Of a stretch of 64,000 nt of DNA, positions 46,923 to 54,351 are shown in pieces. Under the pieces are notes generated by a model. It saw only the letters and a list, made by a program, of their open reading frames with translations, did no database searches and was not told the origin of the DNA. The position numbers and the translations under genes are program-made. The stretch comes from Kingella sp. (in: b-proteobacteria) (lineage in GTDB: Bacteria; Pseudomonadota; Gammaproteobacteria; Burkholderiales; Neisseriaceae): positions 3,663 through 67,662 of the forward strand of contig NZ_JAUMZV010000009.1 in assembly GCF_030527935.1 (NCBI RefSeq). Direction: 5' to 3'. Within the stretch, counting starts at the first letter, position 1. The number at the start of each line of letters is the position of its first letter.

Positions 46923-46953
46923 CGTAGCAAAATCAGATTGATTAACCAACATG

Positions 46954-46978
46954 GCGCGGACTAAGGAGACCGTGCCCC
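46954..46978 (+). other. Hairpin between the peptide and the next gene
   Basis: GGCGCGGACT-AAGG-AGACCGTGCC, a ten-base stem with one mismatch and one G-T pair, ending about 40 bases before the 47016 start. No T-run follows, so it is more likely a processing or stability element than a terminator. Confidence 0.5.
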
Positions 46979-47015
46979 TTTCAATAACCGTAAATCTATC
47001 ATAAAGGATAACCCA

Positions 47016-47237
47016 ATGGCAAATTCAAATACCGAACACAGCAAAAAGCTGCGCCGTGCAACAGCCAACAAATTCTATCAAGAAAAAATTAAAACTGGCG
47101 AATATGCCCAAATGACCGTCAAAGGCAAAGCCGATGACATGGCAATCATCCGCGCCGCCATTGAGCAAGTAGGCGGCACCAACATCCAAGCTCTCAAACA
47201 AATTTGCGCCGAATGGTTGGCAGTGCAGCAAAAATAA
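47016..47237 (+). CDS. Small basic prophage protein, unknown function
   Basis: 73 residues with AAAGGA before the ATG. Basic N-terminus (HSKKLRRATANKFYQEKI), then a short strand-like piece (EYAQMTVKGKADDM) and two helices (AIIRAAIEQVGGTNIQALKQ). The strand-helix-helix order recalls ribbon-helix-helix DNA-binding proteins, but I cannot confirm it. It is the only rightward gene at this end and shares the strong upstream promoter with the 18-residue peptide. Confidence 0.6.
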   Translation: MANSNTEHSKKLRRATANKFYQEKIKTGEYAQMTVKGKADDMAIIRAAIEQVGGTNIQALKQICAEWLAVQQK

Positions 47238-47267
47238 CATTCAGGCTGCCACCATCCAAGGCAGCCT

Positions 47268-47540
47268 TTATTCATTTACCCGCTTCCATTCAAACAACGC
47301 CTGCTCCGCTTGGCTATCCAAATAAGCTGCCACGTCTGAAACATTAACCAAATAAGGCGACTTACGCGAATTTTTGTCCGCCCGAAAAACAGGAAACGGC
47401 AACGACTGGCAGCTCGCTTTCTTTCTCATCTCATTCTCGCTCAAATGCGGCAACCATTGACGGCGCACCTCTTCCAAAGGGATGCACGTTGATTGATAGC
47501 GCATCGTCAAAACAAAAGCAGTATTCAAATTAGGCTCCAT
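47268..47540 (-). CDS. PrtN-like (pyocin activator family) prophage protein
   Basis: 90 residues from ATG 47540 (a GTG stands one codon earlier). NTAFVLTMRYQSTCIPLEEV, the QWLPHLSENEMRKKA helix pair, LPFPVFRADKNSRKSPYLV and VSDVAAYLDSQ match the pyocin activator PrtN family, small DNA-binding proteins with a winged or MerR-like HTH. In Pseudomonas PrtN turns on pyocin genes. It is the last gene of the leftward early operon, 20 bases after gpA. Confidence 0.7.
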   Translation of the reverse strand: MEPNLNTAFVLTMRYQSTCIPLEEVRRQWLPHLSENEMRKKASCQSLPFPVFRADKNSRKSPYLVNVSDVAAYLDSQAEQALFEWKRVNE

Positions 47541-47560
47541 CACAACACCTCACACTAAAT

Positions 47561-49852
47561 TCAATAATCCTGTTCAATTTCTGCCAACAAATCAGCAGCT
47601 TCCGCTAACACGCTATACGCACTATCGTAGTGTTTAGGCTCAGGAAAACGGCGCAATTTGCCAGGGCAAAGCTCAGAAGCCTTAACCCTATTTTCAGGCT
47701 GCCTGAAACGCGGCTGCATCGCATCAGCCAAATCATCCAGCAACGCCACATAATCATGCACCACCCCACGATAAACTTCATGCTCTCGTTGCGCCCATGC
47801 TTCATCAACCGCGCGAACGACCAACATCTCTCGCGTTTCAGGCGAAATCACAGGCTCTTGTCGCGTTTGCCACAACGCCTGCTCGATTAACGCCATCTCC
47901 TGATTTTTAACAAATGGGTCAAGCTCCATATCGCGAGCCAACACGCTCAACTGTCGTTTCAGCTCATCGCGGTAATCCCCGCCCAAAGCCGAAATATCCA
48001 CCGCATCTTTACGTTTCTTAACACAATCAACCCCCATCGGCTCAACCTGCAAATTCGTAGAGTTATTGACACAAGTCCAAGGGGCGGCTGTGCCGCCATT
48101 TTTAAACCCAACCACCCATTCATGAATCCGAGAAATCCTAATTTCCCCCGATGCCACATCCACCACCCCGCGCGTGAATTTGCCCACAGGTTCGCCATAG
48201 CGGTTAGTCAAATCAATCTGCGCCTCTTCTTTGTACAACGCAATCGGCAGCGCATCACGGAAAACAAACGCCCCGCCCATCAAATGCACAAACTTGCCCC
48301 AATCCCCCTTATCCGCAGCCAACGCCGCCCGAACAATCACATTATCCGCATCCCCATCTGTCATGCCATCACGGCGCAGCTCGCGCCAAATGCCCACAGG
48401 CGCACCGCCAATTTGTTGAAACTGGCGAATGCCCCAAAGCGCAGCCCAAGCATCTACCCGTTCCGCAGTAACCACCACGCTTCCCCCGTCTGCTGATTCC
48501 CAGTCTTCGCCCACGCCATCGCCCGCGTTGTTTTTCCCATCAATATTTTTGGCGATATATTTTGCAATATAGCCCGCTGCTGTCCCCTTATTCCAATCAA
48601 TCGCCTTAAACAGCACCCGCGCCCGCACTTTCGCGTCCCCAAACACACGCCAATCAGCCTGCTCCCAAAACGTCCCTTCCACTTTCAAGCCATTCAAAAT
48701 CGTAGCCAATGATTGCACTTTATCCCCTTTCAACCGCTGTTTAGCCTGCAACGTCCGCGCAAATTCCTTAGCTTCTTTTTGCGTTTCACAATAAACCAAA
48801 CCCAACTCTTCACGGTTTTCGCGGCAAGCATAACGCGCCACAATTCGCCGAAAAGTATCCACATGGCAAGGCTCCATAAAAAACAGCCCATGCCAATGCG
48901 GACACCCATCATGATGCGGCTCAGCCACGCGAAAACCATAAATACCAATCTCCGCCCGCTTTAAGGCAGCCTGAATTTTCGCCCACACCTTTTGCAAATA
49001 AGCCGCCGCATCACGCGGCGAACTCCCATCATATTTATCATTCACATCCCCCGAAATATGATGCGCGCGATGAAACCTGCTCGGGCAAGTTAGCGTCAAA
49101 AACTCCCCCGCATGGTTCAAATCCCGCGCAATCGCTTCAAATCCAGCAATCCGCGTCATCAACTCAGCACGGCGCACCGCAGGGTTTGCATTAGATTTCT
49201 CCACCAATTCCGCCAGCAAAAACTCTTCCCCCAGCTCATTAACCATGCTCAACGCTTGCAACAAAGCCGAATTGCGCAGCTTTTGCGCACGTCTATCCCG
49301 CACCGCGCGGTTAGAACAAAAAAGCTGCCCCCGCTTGTTTACCAAATTAAACCCCGCGCGGCGCACATGCTCGCGTGAACGGCGAATCAACTTCCCCAAC
49401 TGCCGATTCCAAAAAGCCCCATCCTGCAACCGCCCCAAAATCCCCACTTCACTTTTCCCATCAAACACCACATCCCAATCCAGACCCAACGCCACCGCCC
49501 GTTTGCGCAAATAAGCCCAATCCCAACCAAACTGATAAATCCCCGAACGAAACAAATCTCCAGTTTGTTTTGCAAAATCGCGAATCTCCTCATCCGTCGC
49601 TTCCACATCTAAAGGCAAAGCATCGGCACAAGCAAAAAAAGGCGCAACCCACGACCGCAACGCATTATCGGCTTTCTCAACATCATAAAACTGGCGTTGC
49701 CAAAGTGGAGAATCATCCCAACGCTTGGGCTTCACATTCGCCAAAGCCAACCACTTTTTCGTGGCCAACTCCCGCAAATCCGCAGGCAACCTCGCAATAA
49801 TGCTCTCACTCTTGCCCACCACCGCCGTTAAAGGCGCACCAAAATCACTCAT
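47561..49852 (-). CDS. P2 gpA-type replication endonuclease (HUH)
   Basis: 763 residues from ATG 49852 (MSDFGAPLTAVVGKSESI); the frame extends upstream through unlikely Gly-rich sequence. The HUH metal-binding motif is in HHDGCPHWHGLFFMEP (about 310-325) and the paired catalytic tyrosines in AGYIAKYIAKNIDGKNN (about 424-440). gpA nicks the phage origin and starts rolling-circle replication. Fits P2 gpA in length (761) and in position at the end of the early operon. The nicking origin is often inside this gene; I did not find it. Confidence 0.88.
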   Translation of the reverse strand: MSDFGAPLTAVVGKSESIIARLPADLRELATKKWLALANVKPKRWDDSPLWQRQFYDVEKADNALRSWVAPFFACADALPLDVEATDEEIRDFAKQTGDLFRSGIYQFGWDWAYLRKRAVALGLDWDVVFDGKSEVGILGRLQDGAFWNRQLGKLIRRSREHVRRAGFNLVNKRGQLFCSNRAVRDRRAQKLRNSALLQALSMVNELGEEFLLAELVEKSNANPAVRRAELMTRIAGFEAIARDLNHAGEFLTLTCPSRFHRAHHISGDVNDKYDGSSPRDAAAYLQKVWAKIQAALKRAEIGIYGFRVAEPHHDGCPHWHGLFFMEPCHVDTFRRIVARYACRENREELGLVYCETQKEAKEFARTLQAKQRLKGDKVQSLATILNGLKVEGTFWEQADWRVFGDAKVRARVLFKAIDWNKGTAAGYIAKYIAKNIDGKNNAGDGVGEDWESADGGSVVVTAERVDAWAALWGIRQFQQIGGAPVGIWRELRRDGMTDGDADNVIVRAALAADKGDWGKFVHLMGGAFVFRDALPIALYKEEAQIDLTNRYGEPVGKFTRGVVDVASGEIRISRIHEWVVGFKNGGTAAPWTCVNNSTNLQVEPMGVDCVKKRKDAVDISALGGDYRDELKRQLSVLARDMELDPFVKNQEMALIEQALWQTRQEPVISPETREMLVVRAVDEAWAQREHEVYRGVVHDYVALLDDLADAMQPRFRQPENRVKASELCPGKLRRFPEPKHYDSAYSVLAEAADLLAEIEQDY

Positions 49853-49875
49853 AACCAACACCCAAAAATCAAAAC

Positions 49876-50124
49876 CTAATCTTCCAACACCACCCCCGCC
49901 ATCACATCCTGCGCCCACGCTTTCTGATAAGCCGCTTCCACTTCCCTAGACCGCCTATCTTCCGCCCATTGCCGCCACGCTCCCTTATCCCACTTCGCTT
50001 TATCCCCAATGCGATATGCCACCGCATCCGCCACCTTTCCCGCGCCACTCGCATCGTCCAATGGCAACCACCACCCCAATCCCAATGCACCCAACACAAA
50101 AAACACACCCTTAACCCAATTCAT
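49876..50124 (-). CDS. Small prophage membrane protein
   Basis: 82 residues from ATG 50124, overlapping the end of the preceding gene by 14 bases. MNWVKGVFFVLGALGLGWWLPL is one membrane helix or uncleaved signal; the rest is charged (Lys, Arg, Asp, Glu). Function unknown. Confidence 0.6.
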   Translation of the reverse strand: MNWVKGVFFVLGALGLGWWLPLDDASGAGKVADAVAYRIGDKAKWDKGAWRQWAEDRRSREVEAAYQKAWAQDVMAGVVLED

Positions 50125-50284
50125 AATTTCCCTGCTCCTCAACAGGCAACGCTCGCGTGTAATTCCGCATCTCGTTTAAAGCATGGCGCAGCAAGTCATC
50201 ATTGCCATCCAACTTTGCCGCCCGCGCCGTCTCCCGCCATTCATCCGCCATAAAACGATAAAAATCCAATTTCCAATCAGCCAT
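50111..50284 (-). CDS. Small prophage protein (57 residues)
   Basis: Reads MADWKLDFYRFMADEWRETA to LPVEEQGNYELG-stop. Its ATG overlaps the TGA of the preceding gene (TGATG) and its end overlaps the following start by 14 bases, so it sits in a tightly coupled operon. Helical and charged; function unknown. Confidence 0.65.
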   Translation of the reverse strand: MADWKLDFYRFMADEWRETARAAKLDGNDDLLRHALNEMRNYTRALPVEEQGNYELG

Positions 50285-50526
50285 CAACACACCCCTAGCC
50301 GCTGCACACCATCCAACCGCTCCAACTCTTCCAGAATCCCTTTAATAAACTCAGCCGTCTCCTCATCCCCCAACAAAAACGCCGCCGCTCGCACACCCTC
50401 CAACTTATGAAACAACGCCGTCGCCTCTACTTCAAAACCACCATAGCTCACAAGATTCAAAATCTTATCGCGCTGCTTACTAGCATACCTTTGCAGGCTG
50501 CCGTTTGGTTCGCTTCCCAAGCTCAT
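50284..50526 (-). CDS. Small prophage protein (80 residues)
   Basis: From ATG 50526: MSLGSEPNGSLQRYASKQRD, then helical ALFHKLEGVRAAAFLLGDEE, TAEFIKGILEELERL. Starts inside the 3' end of the upstream gene (overlap about 47 bases) and ends on TGATG. Function unknown. Confidence 0.6.
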   Translation of the reverse strand: MSLGSEPNGSLQRYASKQRDKILNLVSYGGFEVEATALFHKLEGVRAAAFLLGDEETAEFIKGILEELERLDGVQRLGVC

Positions 50527-50986
50527 CTCTAATCCTTTCCGATTGCAAAACACGTTCAATAAAATCCCGATTCACCCTAGGCTGCGCAGGCTCAACCCCT
50601 AAACGCCGCGCCGCCGTTTTTGCCGCCCGAATCAACACATCAATCCGCATCAAATAATCCGTCAGCTCATAAAAATAAAGCTGGGGCAAGCGCAGTTCAT
50701 GGCTGTTTTTAATCGCATTCATCTGCGCCAATACCTTAACCACCACCGCGCACAATTCTTGCAGCAACACCAAATCGTTTGCTTGGTCAAAACTCAACAA
50801 CAACCGCTCCAACACCCCATCATCAATCGGCTCGTCAGGGTCATTCGCCACCCGCCGCATAGACAACAACGGCACATCCACCGCAGGTTTCTCCGCCATT
50901 TTTCGCGCCAATATCCCCCGCATATTCGCCAACGCCGCTCGTGAAACCGCCGTATGCTTATCCACCACACCACTCATCGCCATCAT
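50480..50986 (-). CDS. Prophage early protein, unknown function
   Basis: 168 residues from ATG 50986, five bases after AAAGG. Mostly helical: FDQANDLVLLQELCAVVVKV, LYFYELTDYLMRIDVLIRAAK, FIERVLQSERIRDELGKR. No domain recognised. Middle of the leftward early operon. Confidence 0.6.
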   Translation of the reverse strand: MMAMSGVVDKHTAVSRAALANMRGILARKMAEKPAVDVPLLSMRRVANDPDEPIDDGVLERLLLSFDQANDLVLLQELCAVVVKVLAQMNAIKNSHELRLPQLYFYELTDYLMRIDVLIRAAKTAARRLGVEPAQPRVNRDFIERVLQSERIRDELGKRTKRQPAKVC

Positions 50987-51005
50987 CAACACCTTTCACT
51001 AAATA

Positions 51006-51329
51006 TCAACGCTCATCGCGCCGCGTTCCCTTGCCATCTTGATGCTTGCCCAAATCACCAATCCCCACCCCCGAGATGCCCACCAATTCCCGCCCCGTCA
51101 GCGAGTCATAAATCACATAAATTCCACGCTGATGTCCATAAGCCAAATCATCCTGAAACACCGAAACCCGCTTCACTTGAAACCGCGTACTCGTTTCCAC
51201 TTCCAAATTGCTCCCCAAGCTAAACACCCGCTGGTCGGCTTCATTATTCAAATCCACCGCCCGATGCTCCCCGCAGCCCCCCAGCCACAACACCCAACCC
51301 AACAACCCCAAAAAAGCCCAAAAACGCAT
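51006..51329 (-). CDS. Prophage-encoded lipoprotein
   Basis: 107 residues from ATG 51329, eight bases after GGAGG. Lipoprotein signal MRFWAFLGLLGWVLWLGGC with lipobox Leu-Gly-Gly-Cys (Cys about 19), then a beta-rich domain (FQVKRVSVFQDDLAYGHQRG, IYVIYDSLTGRELVG). Could be a lysogenic conversion or exclusion factor at the cell surface; that is inference. It stands among replication genes rather than in the late region. Confidence 0.7.
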   Translation of the reverse strand: MRFWAFLGLLGWVLWLGGCGEHRAVDLNNEADQRVFSLGSNLEVETSTRFQVKRVSVFQDDLAYGHQRGIYVIYDSLTGRELVGISGVGIGDLGKHQDGKGTRRDER

Positions 51330-51345
51330 CACACACCTCCAAAAA

Positions 51346-51636
51346 CTAAAATAACCTATCATCCGATTCCGCCCGCTCAAAATACTCAGCTTCCACCTCA
51401 GGCGGTAACACATTCAATGTGTTATGCCGCGAAGGTGGCGACAGCGTCCGAATAATCTCCAATGTCGCCACCCCCGTCCACCCGCAGCGCATGTTTTGGC
51501 ACTGCACCCGAAATTCCCGCGTGCGCGGGCTAATGCTATGGCTGCTCTCAATCAAACACCGCGTCCCACAATTCGGGCACACCACCACCGCCCGAAAATT
51601 CCCCGTTGTCCCCTTATTCCGATTTTTCAAAGCCAT
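51346..51636 (-). CDS. Ogr/Delta-like zinc-finger late activator
   Basis: 96 residues. Four cysteines spaced VVCPNCGTRC...VQCQNMRCGW (about 24-50) form the single zinc finger of P2 Ogr and P4 Delta, preceded by a basic N-terminus. Ogr-type proteins turn on the P2 late promoters. It overlaps the end of the CII-like gene by 23 bases. Confidence 0.78.
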   Translation of the reverse strand: MALKNRNKGTTGNFRAVVVCPNCGTRCLIESSHSISPRTREFRVQCQNMRCGWTGVATLEIIRTLSPPSRHNTLNVLPPEVEAEYFERAESDDRLF

Positions 51637-52138
51637 CAGAATCCCCAAACACACGTTCCGTCAAAACCGCAATGCCCAACACTTCACGCACCGAAGCATA
51701 AGCCGCCCGAAAAATTGCTTCACACTCATCCCGCGACACCCGCCCATCATCCGTAACCACTCGCCATTGCTGCGACAACGCCCCCAGCTTCTCCACCGCC
51801 CGAACAAAACACACCAAAATATCTTCCCCCGCCAAAGCCGCCGCATCCAATTCAGGCACAGGCACAAACACACCCCCCGACTGCATCGCCACCGCTTCCG
51901 CAAAATCGCAACGCTCCGTCATCTTCTGCAACAACATCGCCTGCTCAATGCTAATCTGCTGCCCCTTAACCTCATACAATCTATTCTCCAAAGCCGCCAG
52001 CGAAAGCCCCAACATCACCGCACTCGTCGCATAACCCCCATTAGGCGACTTCGCCATCTCCCGCAAAGCATGGTTAATCAAATTTCCATTCATAACAAAA
52101 TCACTCCCATCTTGGTTTTTTCCATTCACCACATCCAT
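51614..52138 (-). CDS. CII/YmfL-type phage regulator
   Basis: 174 residues. NHALREMAKSPNGGYATSAV, MLGLSLAALENRLYEVKGQQ and ISIEQAMLLQKMTERCDFAEAVAMQSGGVF match the phage CII-like (CP76/YmfL) regulator family, an N-terminal HTH with a helical tail. The start at 52138 overlaps the TAA of the preceding RHH gene (TAATG); an internal ATG at 52093 is an alternative. Second gene of the early operon. Confidence 0.75.
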   Translation of the reverse strand: MDVVNGKNQDGSDFVMNGNLINHALREMAKSPNGGYATSAVMLGLSLAALENRLYEVKGQQISIEQAMLLQKMTERCDFAEAVAMQSGGVFVPVPELDAAALAGEDILVCFVRAVEKLGALSQQWRVVTDDGRVSRDECEAIFRAAYASVREVLGIAVLTERVFGDSDGFEKSE

Positions 52139-52344
52139 TAAGATGCCACCCCAAGCCGCTCACGCGCCTTGCTCACCGCCGCATCCCTAATAAAGCCGCT
52201 AATGGTCGCCCCATCCAATTTTGCCGCTTCACGCACCAAATCCATGTCCTCATGCGCAATCCAAACCTGCGCCAAATACGAACGCGCCAAACGCCGCTCA
52301 TGCCGCGCCTTGCAATAAGTGCCCTTGCTTTTTTCACTATCCAT
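52138..52344 (-). CDS. Ribbon-helix-helix protein, likely Cro-like switch partner
   Basis: 68 residues, AGGA before ATG. Basic N-terminus, then VWIAHEDMDLVREAAKLDGA and ISGFIRDAAVSKARERLG, strand-helix-helix as in DUF1778/Arc-type proteins. First gene of the leftward early operon, divergent from the repressor. Two direct repeats TGTAATATTC lie just upstream and a third near the repressor gene; they are good candidate operators for this protein. No toxin gene is next to it, so an antitoxin role is unlikely. Confidence 0.7.
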   Translation of the reverse strand: MDSEKSKGTYCKARHERRLARSYLAQVWIAHEDMDLVREAAKLDGATISGFIRDAAVSKARERLGVAS

Positions 52345-52345
52345 G

Positions 52346-52371
52346 TGTAATATTCCTGCCTTGTAATATTC
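52346..52371. promoter_or_regulatory. Paired operator-like repeats TGTAATATTC
   Basis: TGTAATATTC at 52346-52355 and 52362-52371, 16 bases apart start to start, between the SD of the RHH gene and its promoter region. A third copy in reverse orientation is at 52768-52777. Confidence 0.6.
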
Positions 52372-52394
52372 GTTTGTTTAGAATTACTTTTGCT

Positions 52395-52634
52395 ATGCCC
52401 CAAGATATTGAAAACCTAACGCTCAATAACCAAATAAACAATATCGCGCTATCTGCTGCGCTCGCCGTGCTAAATAAATACCCCGACGGCTTATCAGCCT
52501 ATCGTGGTTATCTACTAGCCATTTCCGAGAAAGCATTAGCCAAAGGCGATATGCAAACCCACCATTTACTCACACTCGCGCTCAACGATGCCGATGATGC
52601 GATTGCCCTTTTGCAATCAACTGCGCCAAAGTAA
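52395..52634 (+). CDS. Small prophage protein between operator regions
   Basis: 79 residues from ATG 52395: MPQDIENLTLNNQINNIALS, LNKYPDGLSAYRGYLLAISE, QTHHLLTLALNDADDAIALL. Helical. No clear SD, so translation may be leaderless or weak. Divergent from the early operon and upstream of the repressor. Function unknown. Confidence 0.5.
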   Translation: MPQDIENLTLNNQINNIALSAALAVLNKYPDGLSAYRGYLLAISEKALAKGDMQTHHLLTLALNDADDAIALLQSTAPK

Positions 52635-52734
52635 GCCCCTTGCCTAATTCATAGATTAAGCAGAGTGTTTGTAAAAATAATTCGTTGTGTGCATTAGGCA
52701 ACGAGTTTTCTCTCATATAACCGCCTTTCGTTAA

Positions 52735-52800
52735 GTTAATGTTAAGTAATGTTTCTTTTGATGGAGTGAATATTACACTTAATGTTAGCTATTACGCAAG
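52735..52800. promoter_or_regulatory. Repressor operator region
   Basis: TTAATGTTA occurs twice (about 52737 and 52781), GAATATTACA once (52768-52777), and ATTACGCAAGCGTTAT is a near palindrome just after. Lies upstream of the LexA-type repressor gene; likely bound by both the repressor and the RHH protein. Confidence 0.5.
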
Positions 52801-52861
52801 CGTTATAGGGTATTTTTTGTTAGGTATTTAGCTAGCTTTTTGTTTTTTATTTGGATTTATT

Positions 52862-53542
52862 TTGTCTGCCGCAACCCAAGATGATGCTCCCATCCTAGAA
52901 CGTGCCAAACAAGCCTTATCGGCTAAGTCCGATTATGAGCTATCCAAGCAGCTAGGCGTCTCAACGTCAGCGATGAGCGGTTACCGAAAACGCCAATCGC
53001 TGCCGATGGAGCAGTGCGTCAAAATTGCCGAGCGTACAGGCGTTTCTCTAGACTGGCTGATACTCGGTAAAGGCAACCCACAAGCCCAGCAACAGCTCCA
53101 TAGTGCCGTGCAAGACTACGACGATAATGATGCCGTATGGGTGCCGCTTTATGATGTCTATGCCAGCGCAGGCGGCGGAGCGGATGTGTGGGACGAAGAA
53201 ATTGATCAATACATCCCTTTTTCTCGCTTGTGGCTCAACCAACAAAATCTCCACAGCAAAAGCCTATCTTGCGTCAAAGTGCGTGGCGACAGCATGGAGC
53301 CCACGCTCAACAACGGCGATGTCATTCTTGTTAACACCGAGCGGCAAGTGGGCGATGGCGTGTTTGTGGTGCGCATCGGCAACCTTTTGCGCGTCAAACG
53401 CCTGCAAACCCTGCTCAATGGCAGCCTGAAAATCAGCAGCGACAACCCCATCTACGAGCCCGAAATCCTGCACCCCAAAGAAGTAGACAGCGATTTCGCC
53501 ATCATCGGCGCGTGCCATTCCAAAATCGCCCGCGTTGCCTAA
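52862..53542 (+). CDS. LexA/CI-type prophage repressor
   Basis: 226 residues from TTG 52862, the only start that includes the whole DNA-binding domain; the next Met lies inside it. N-terminal HTH (DYELSKQLGVSTSAMSGYRK, about 24-43, then GVSLDWLILGKGN), then an S24 peptidase domain with Ser in VRGDSMEPTLNNGDV (about 140-154) and Lys in LLRVKRLQTL (about 175-184). Self-cleaves with RecA help on DNA damage, releasing the lytic genes. A DUS-like stretch lies in frame near the end. Confidence 0.88.
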   Translation: MSAATQDDAPILERAKQALSAKSDYELSKQLGVSTSAMSGYRKRQSLPMEQCVKIAERTGVSLDWLILGKGNPQAQQQLHSAVQDYDDNDAVWVPLYDVYASAGGGADVWDEEIDQYIPFSRLWLNQQNLHSKSLSCVKVRGDSMEPTLNNGDVILVNTERQVGDGVFVVRIGNLLRVKRLQTLLNGSLKISSDNPIYEPEILHPKEVDSDFAIIGACHSKIARVA

Positions 53543-53598
53543 CCATTTTTTCGGCAGCCTGTTTGTTTTCAGGCTGCCTTTATTGATTTCACGACACC

Positions 53599-54294
53599 AT
53601 GGATGCAACCGCCCAGCTCCAGCAATATTCCGATATTGCCGTTATTTTCGTTCTGCTCTACACCATCATTTCAGTTGTGGCATTATCGGTTTATTTTGTC
53701 AAAAAAAGTAAACTGCATCTCATCTGGACGCTCACACTAGGCAGCCTATTGGCATTTGTCGCAGGGTTTTTACTAGTTGATTTATTCAACACAGGCTGGC
53801 TAGGCGCAATCGGCAGCATTCTCCTAACCCTATTAAGCCTATCCATTTGGCTAGATTTGTTTGGCTATTTACCCCGTTCACGCAACCGCACGCTCCAATC
53901 TAACACCCAGCTAGAAATAGAACGCCTGCACCGCCTAGGCGCACCACGTTGCCAAGCTGCATCCATCACACCCCGCTTTCCCGCCACACCCCTGCCGCCG
54001 CTATCGCCTGCCCAGCGCAAAAAAATAAAAAGACAACAACGCAAATTCACTCCAAGCACGCCACCCACTCGCAACCCTTACGCCCGCAAAGGCACGCAGG
54101 TTTCCTTTACCTACACCAACAACAAAGGCATTACCAAATCGCGCCGTGTCCAAATCACCGAAATAGACGACACCTATTTGCATGGCATAGATTTAGACAT
54201 CCACGAAATGCGCACTTTCACGCGCAGAAAAATCCACAACCGAGAAGTCGTGGATATAAACACAGGCGAAATAATTAAAGTAAAAAATTTGTAG
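53599..54294 (+). CDS. Membrane protein with C-terminal WYL-like domain (prophage cargo)
   Basis: 231 residues. Three hydrophobic segments (about 10-33, 40-62 and 67-90), a basic Pro-rich linker (100-165), then a beta-rich domain of about 65 residues: VSFTYTNNKGITKSRRVQIT, DTYLHGIDLDIHEMRTFTRRKI. The last part resembles the core of WYL domains, which bind ligands or nucleic acid ends in defence regulators. It follows the repressor on the lysogenic strand, the usual place for superinfection-exclusion or host-altering genes. A convergent DUS pair ends it. Confidence 0.55.
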   Translation: MDATAQLQQYSDIAVIFVLLYTIISVVALSVYFVKKSKLHLIWTLTLGSLLAFVAGFLLVDLFNTGWLGAIGSILLTLLSLSIWLDLFGYLPRSRNRTLQSNTQLEIERLHRLGAPRCQAASITPRFPATPLPPLSPAQRKKIKRQQRKFTPSTPPTRNPYARKGTQVSFTYTNNKGITKSRRVQITEIDDTYLHGIDLDIHEMRTFTRRKIHNREVVDINTGEIIKVKNL

Positions 54295-54304
54295 CCACCA
54301 ATGT

Positions 54305-54342
54305 TTAGGCAGCCTGAAATCCCATTTTCAGGCTGCCTATTT
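54305..54342. terminator. Bidirectional DUS-pair terminator in the prophage
   Basis: AGGCAGCCTGAAAT...ATTTTCAGGCTGCCT around a few bases; between the convergent cargo gene and tail gene D. Confidence 0.65.
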
Positions 54343-54351
54343 TGTGCCAGC

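Noticed and set aside
52138..52344. RHH gene as antitoxin of a type II pair
   Set aside because: The next gene is a CII-type regulator, not a GNAT or RelE/PIN toxin, and the operator repeats fit a phage switch.
52582..52716. 44-codon reverse frame (MRENSLPNAHNELFLQ...) with SD AAGGCGG, upstream of the repressor
   Set aside because: A Cro-like small gene is possible here, but its second half is antisense to the 79-residue gene at 52395-52634 and no HTH is visible. Kept as a doubt only.
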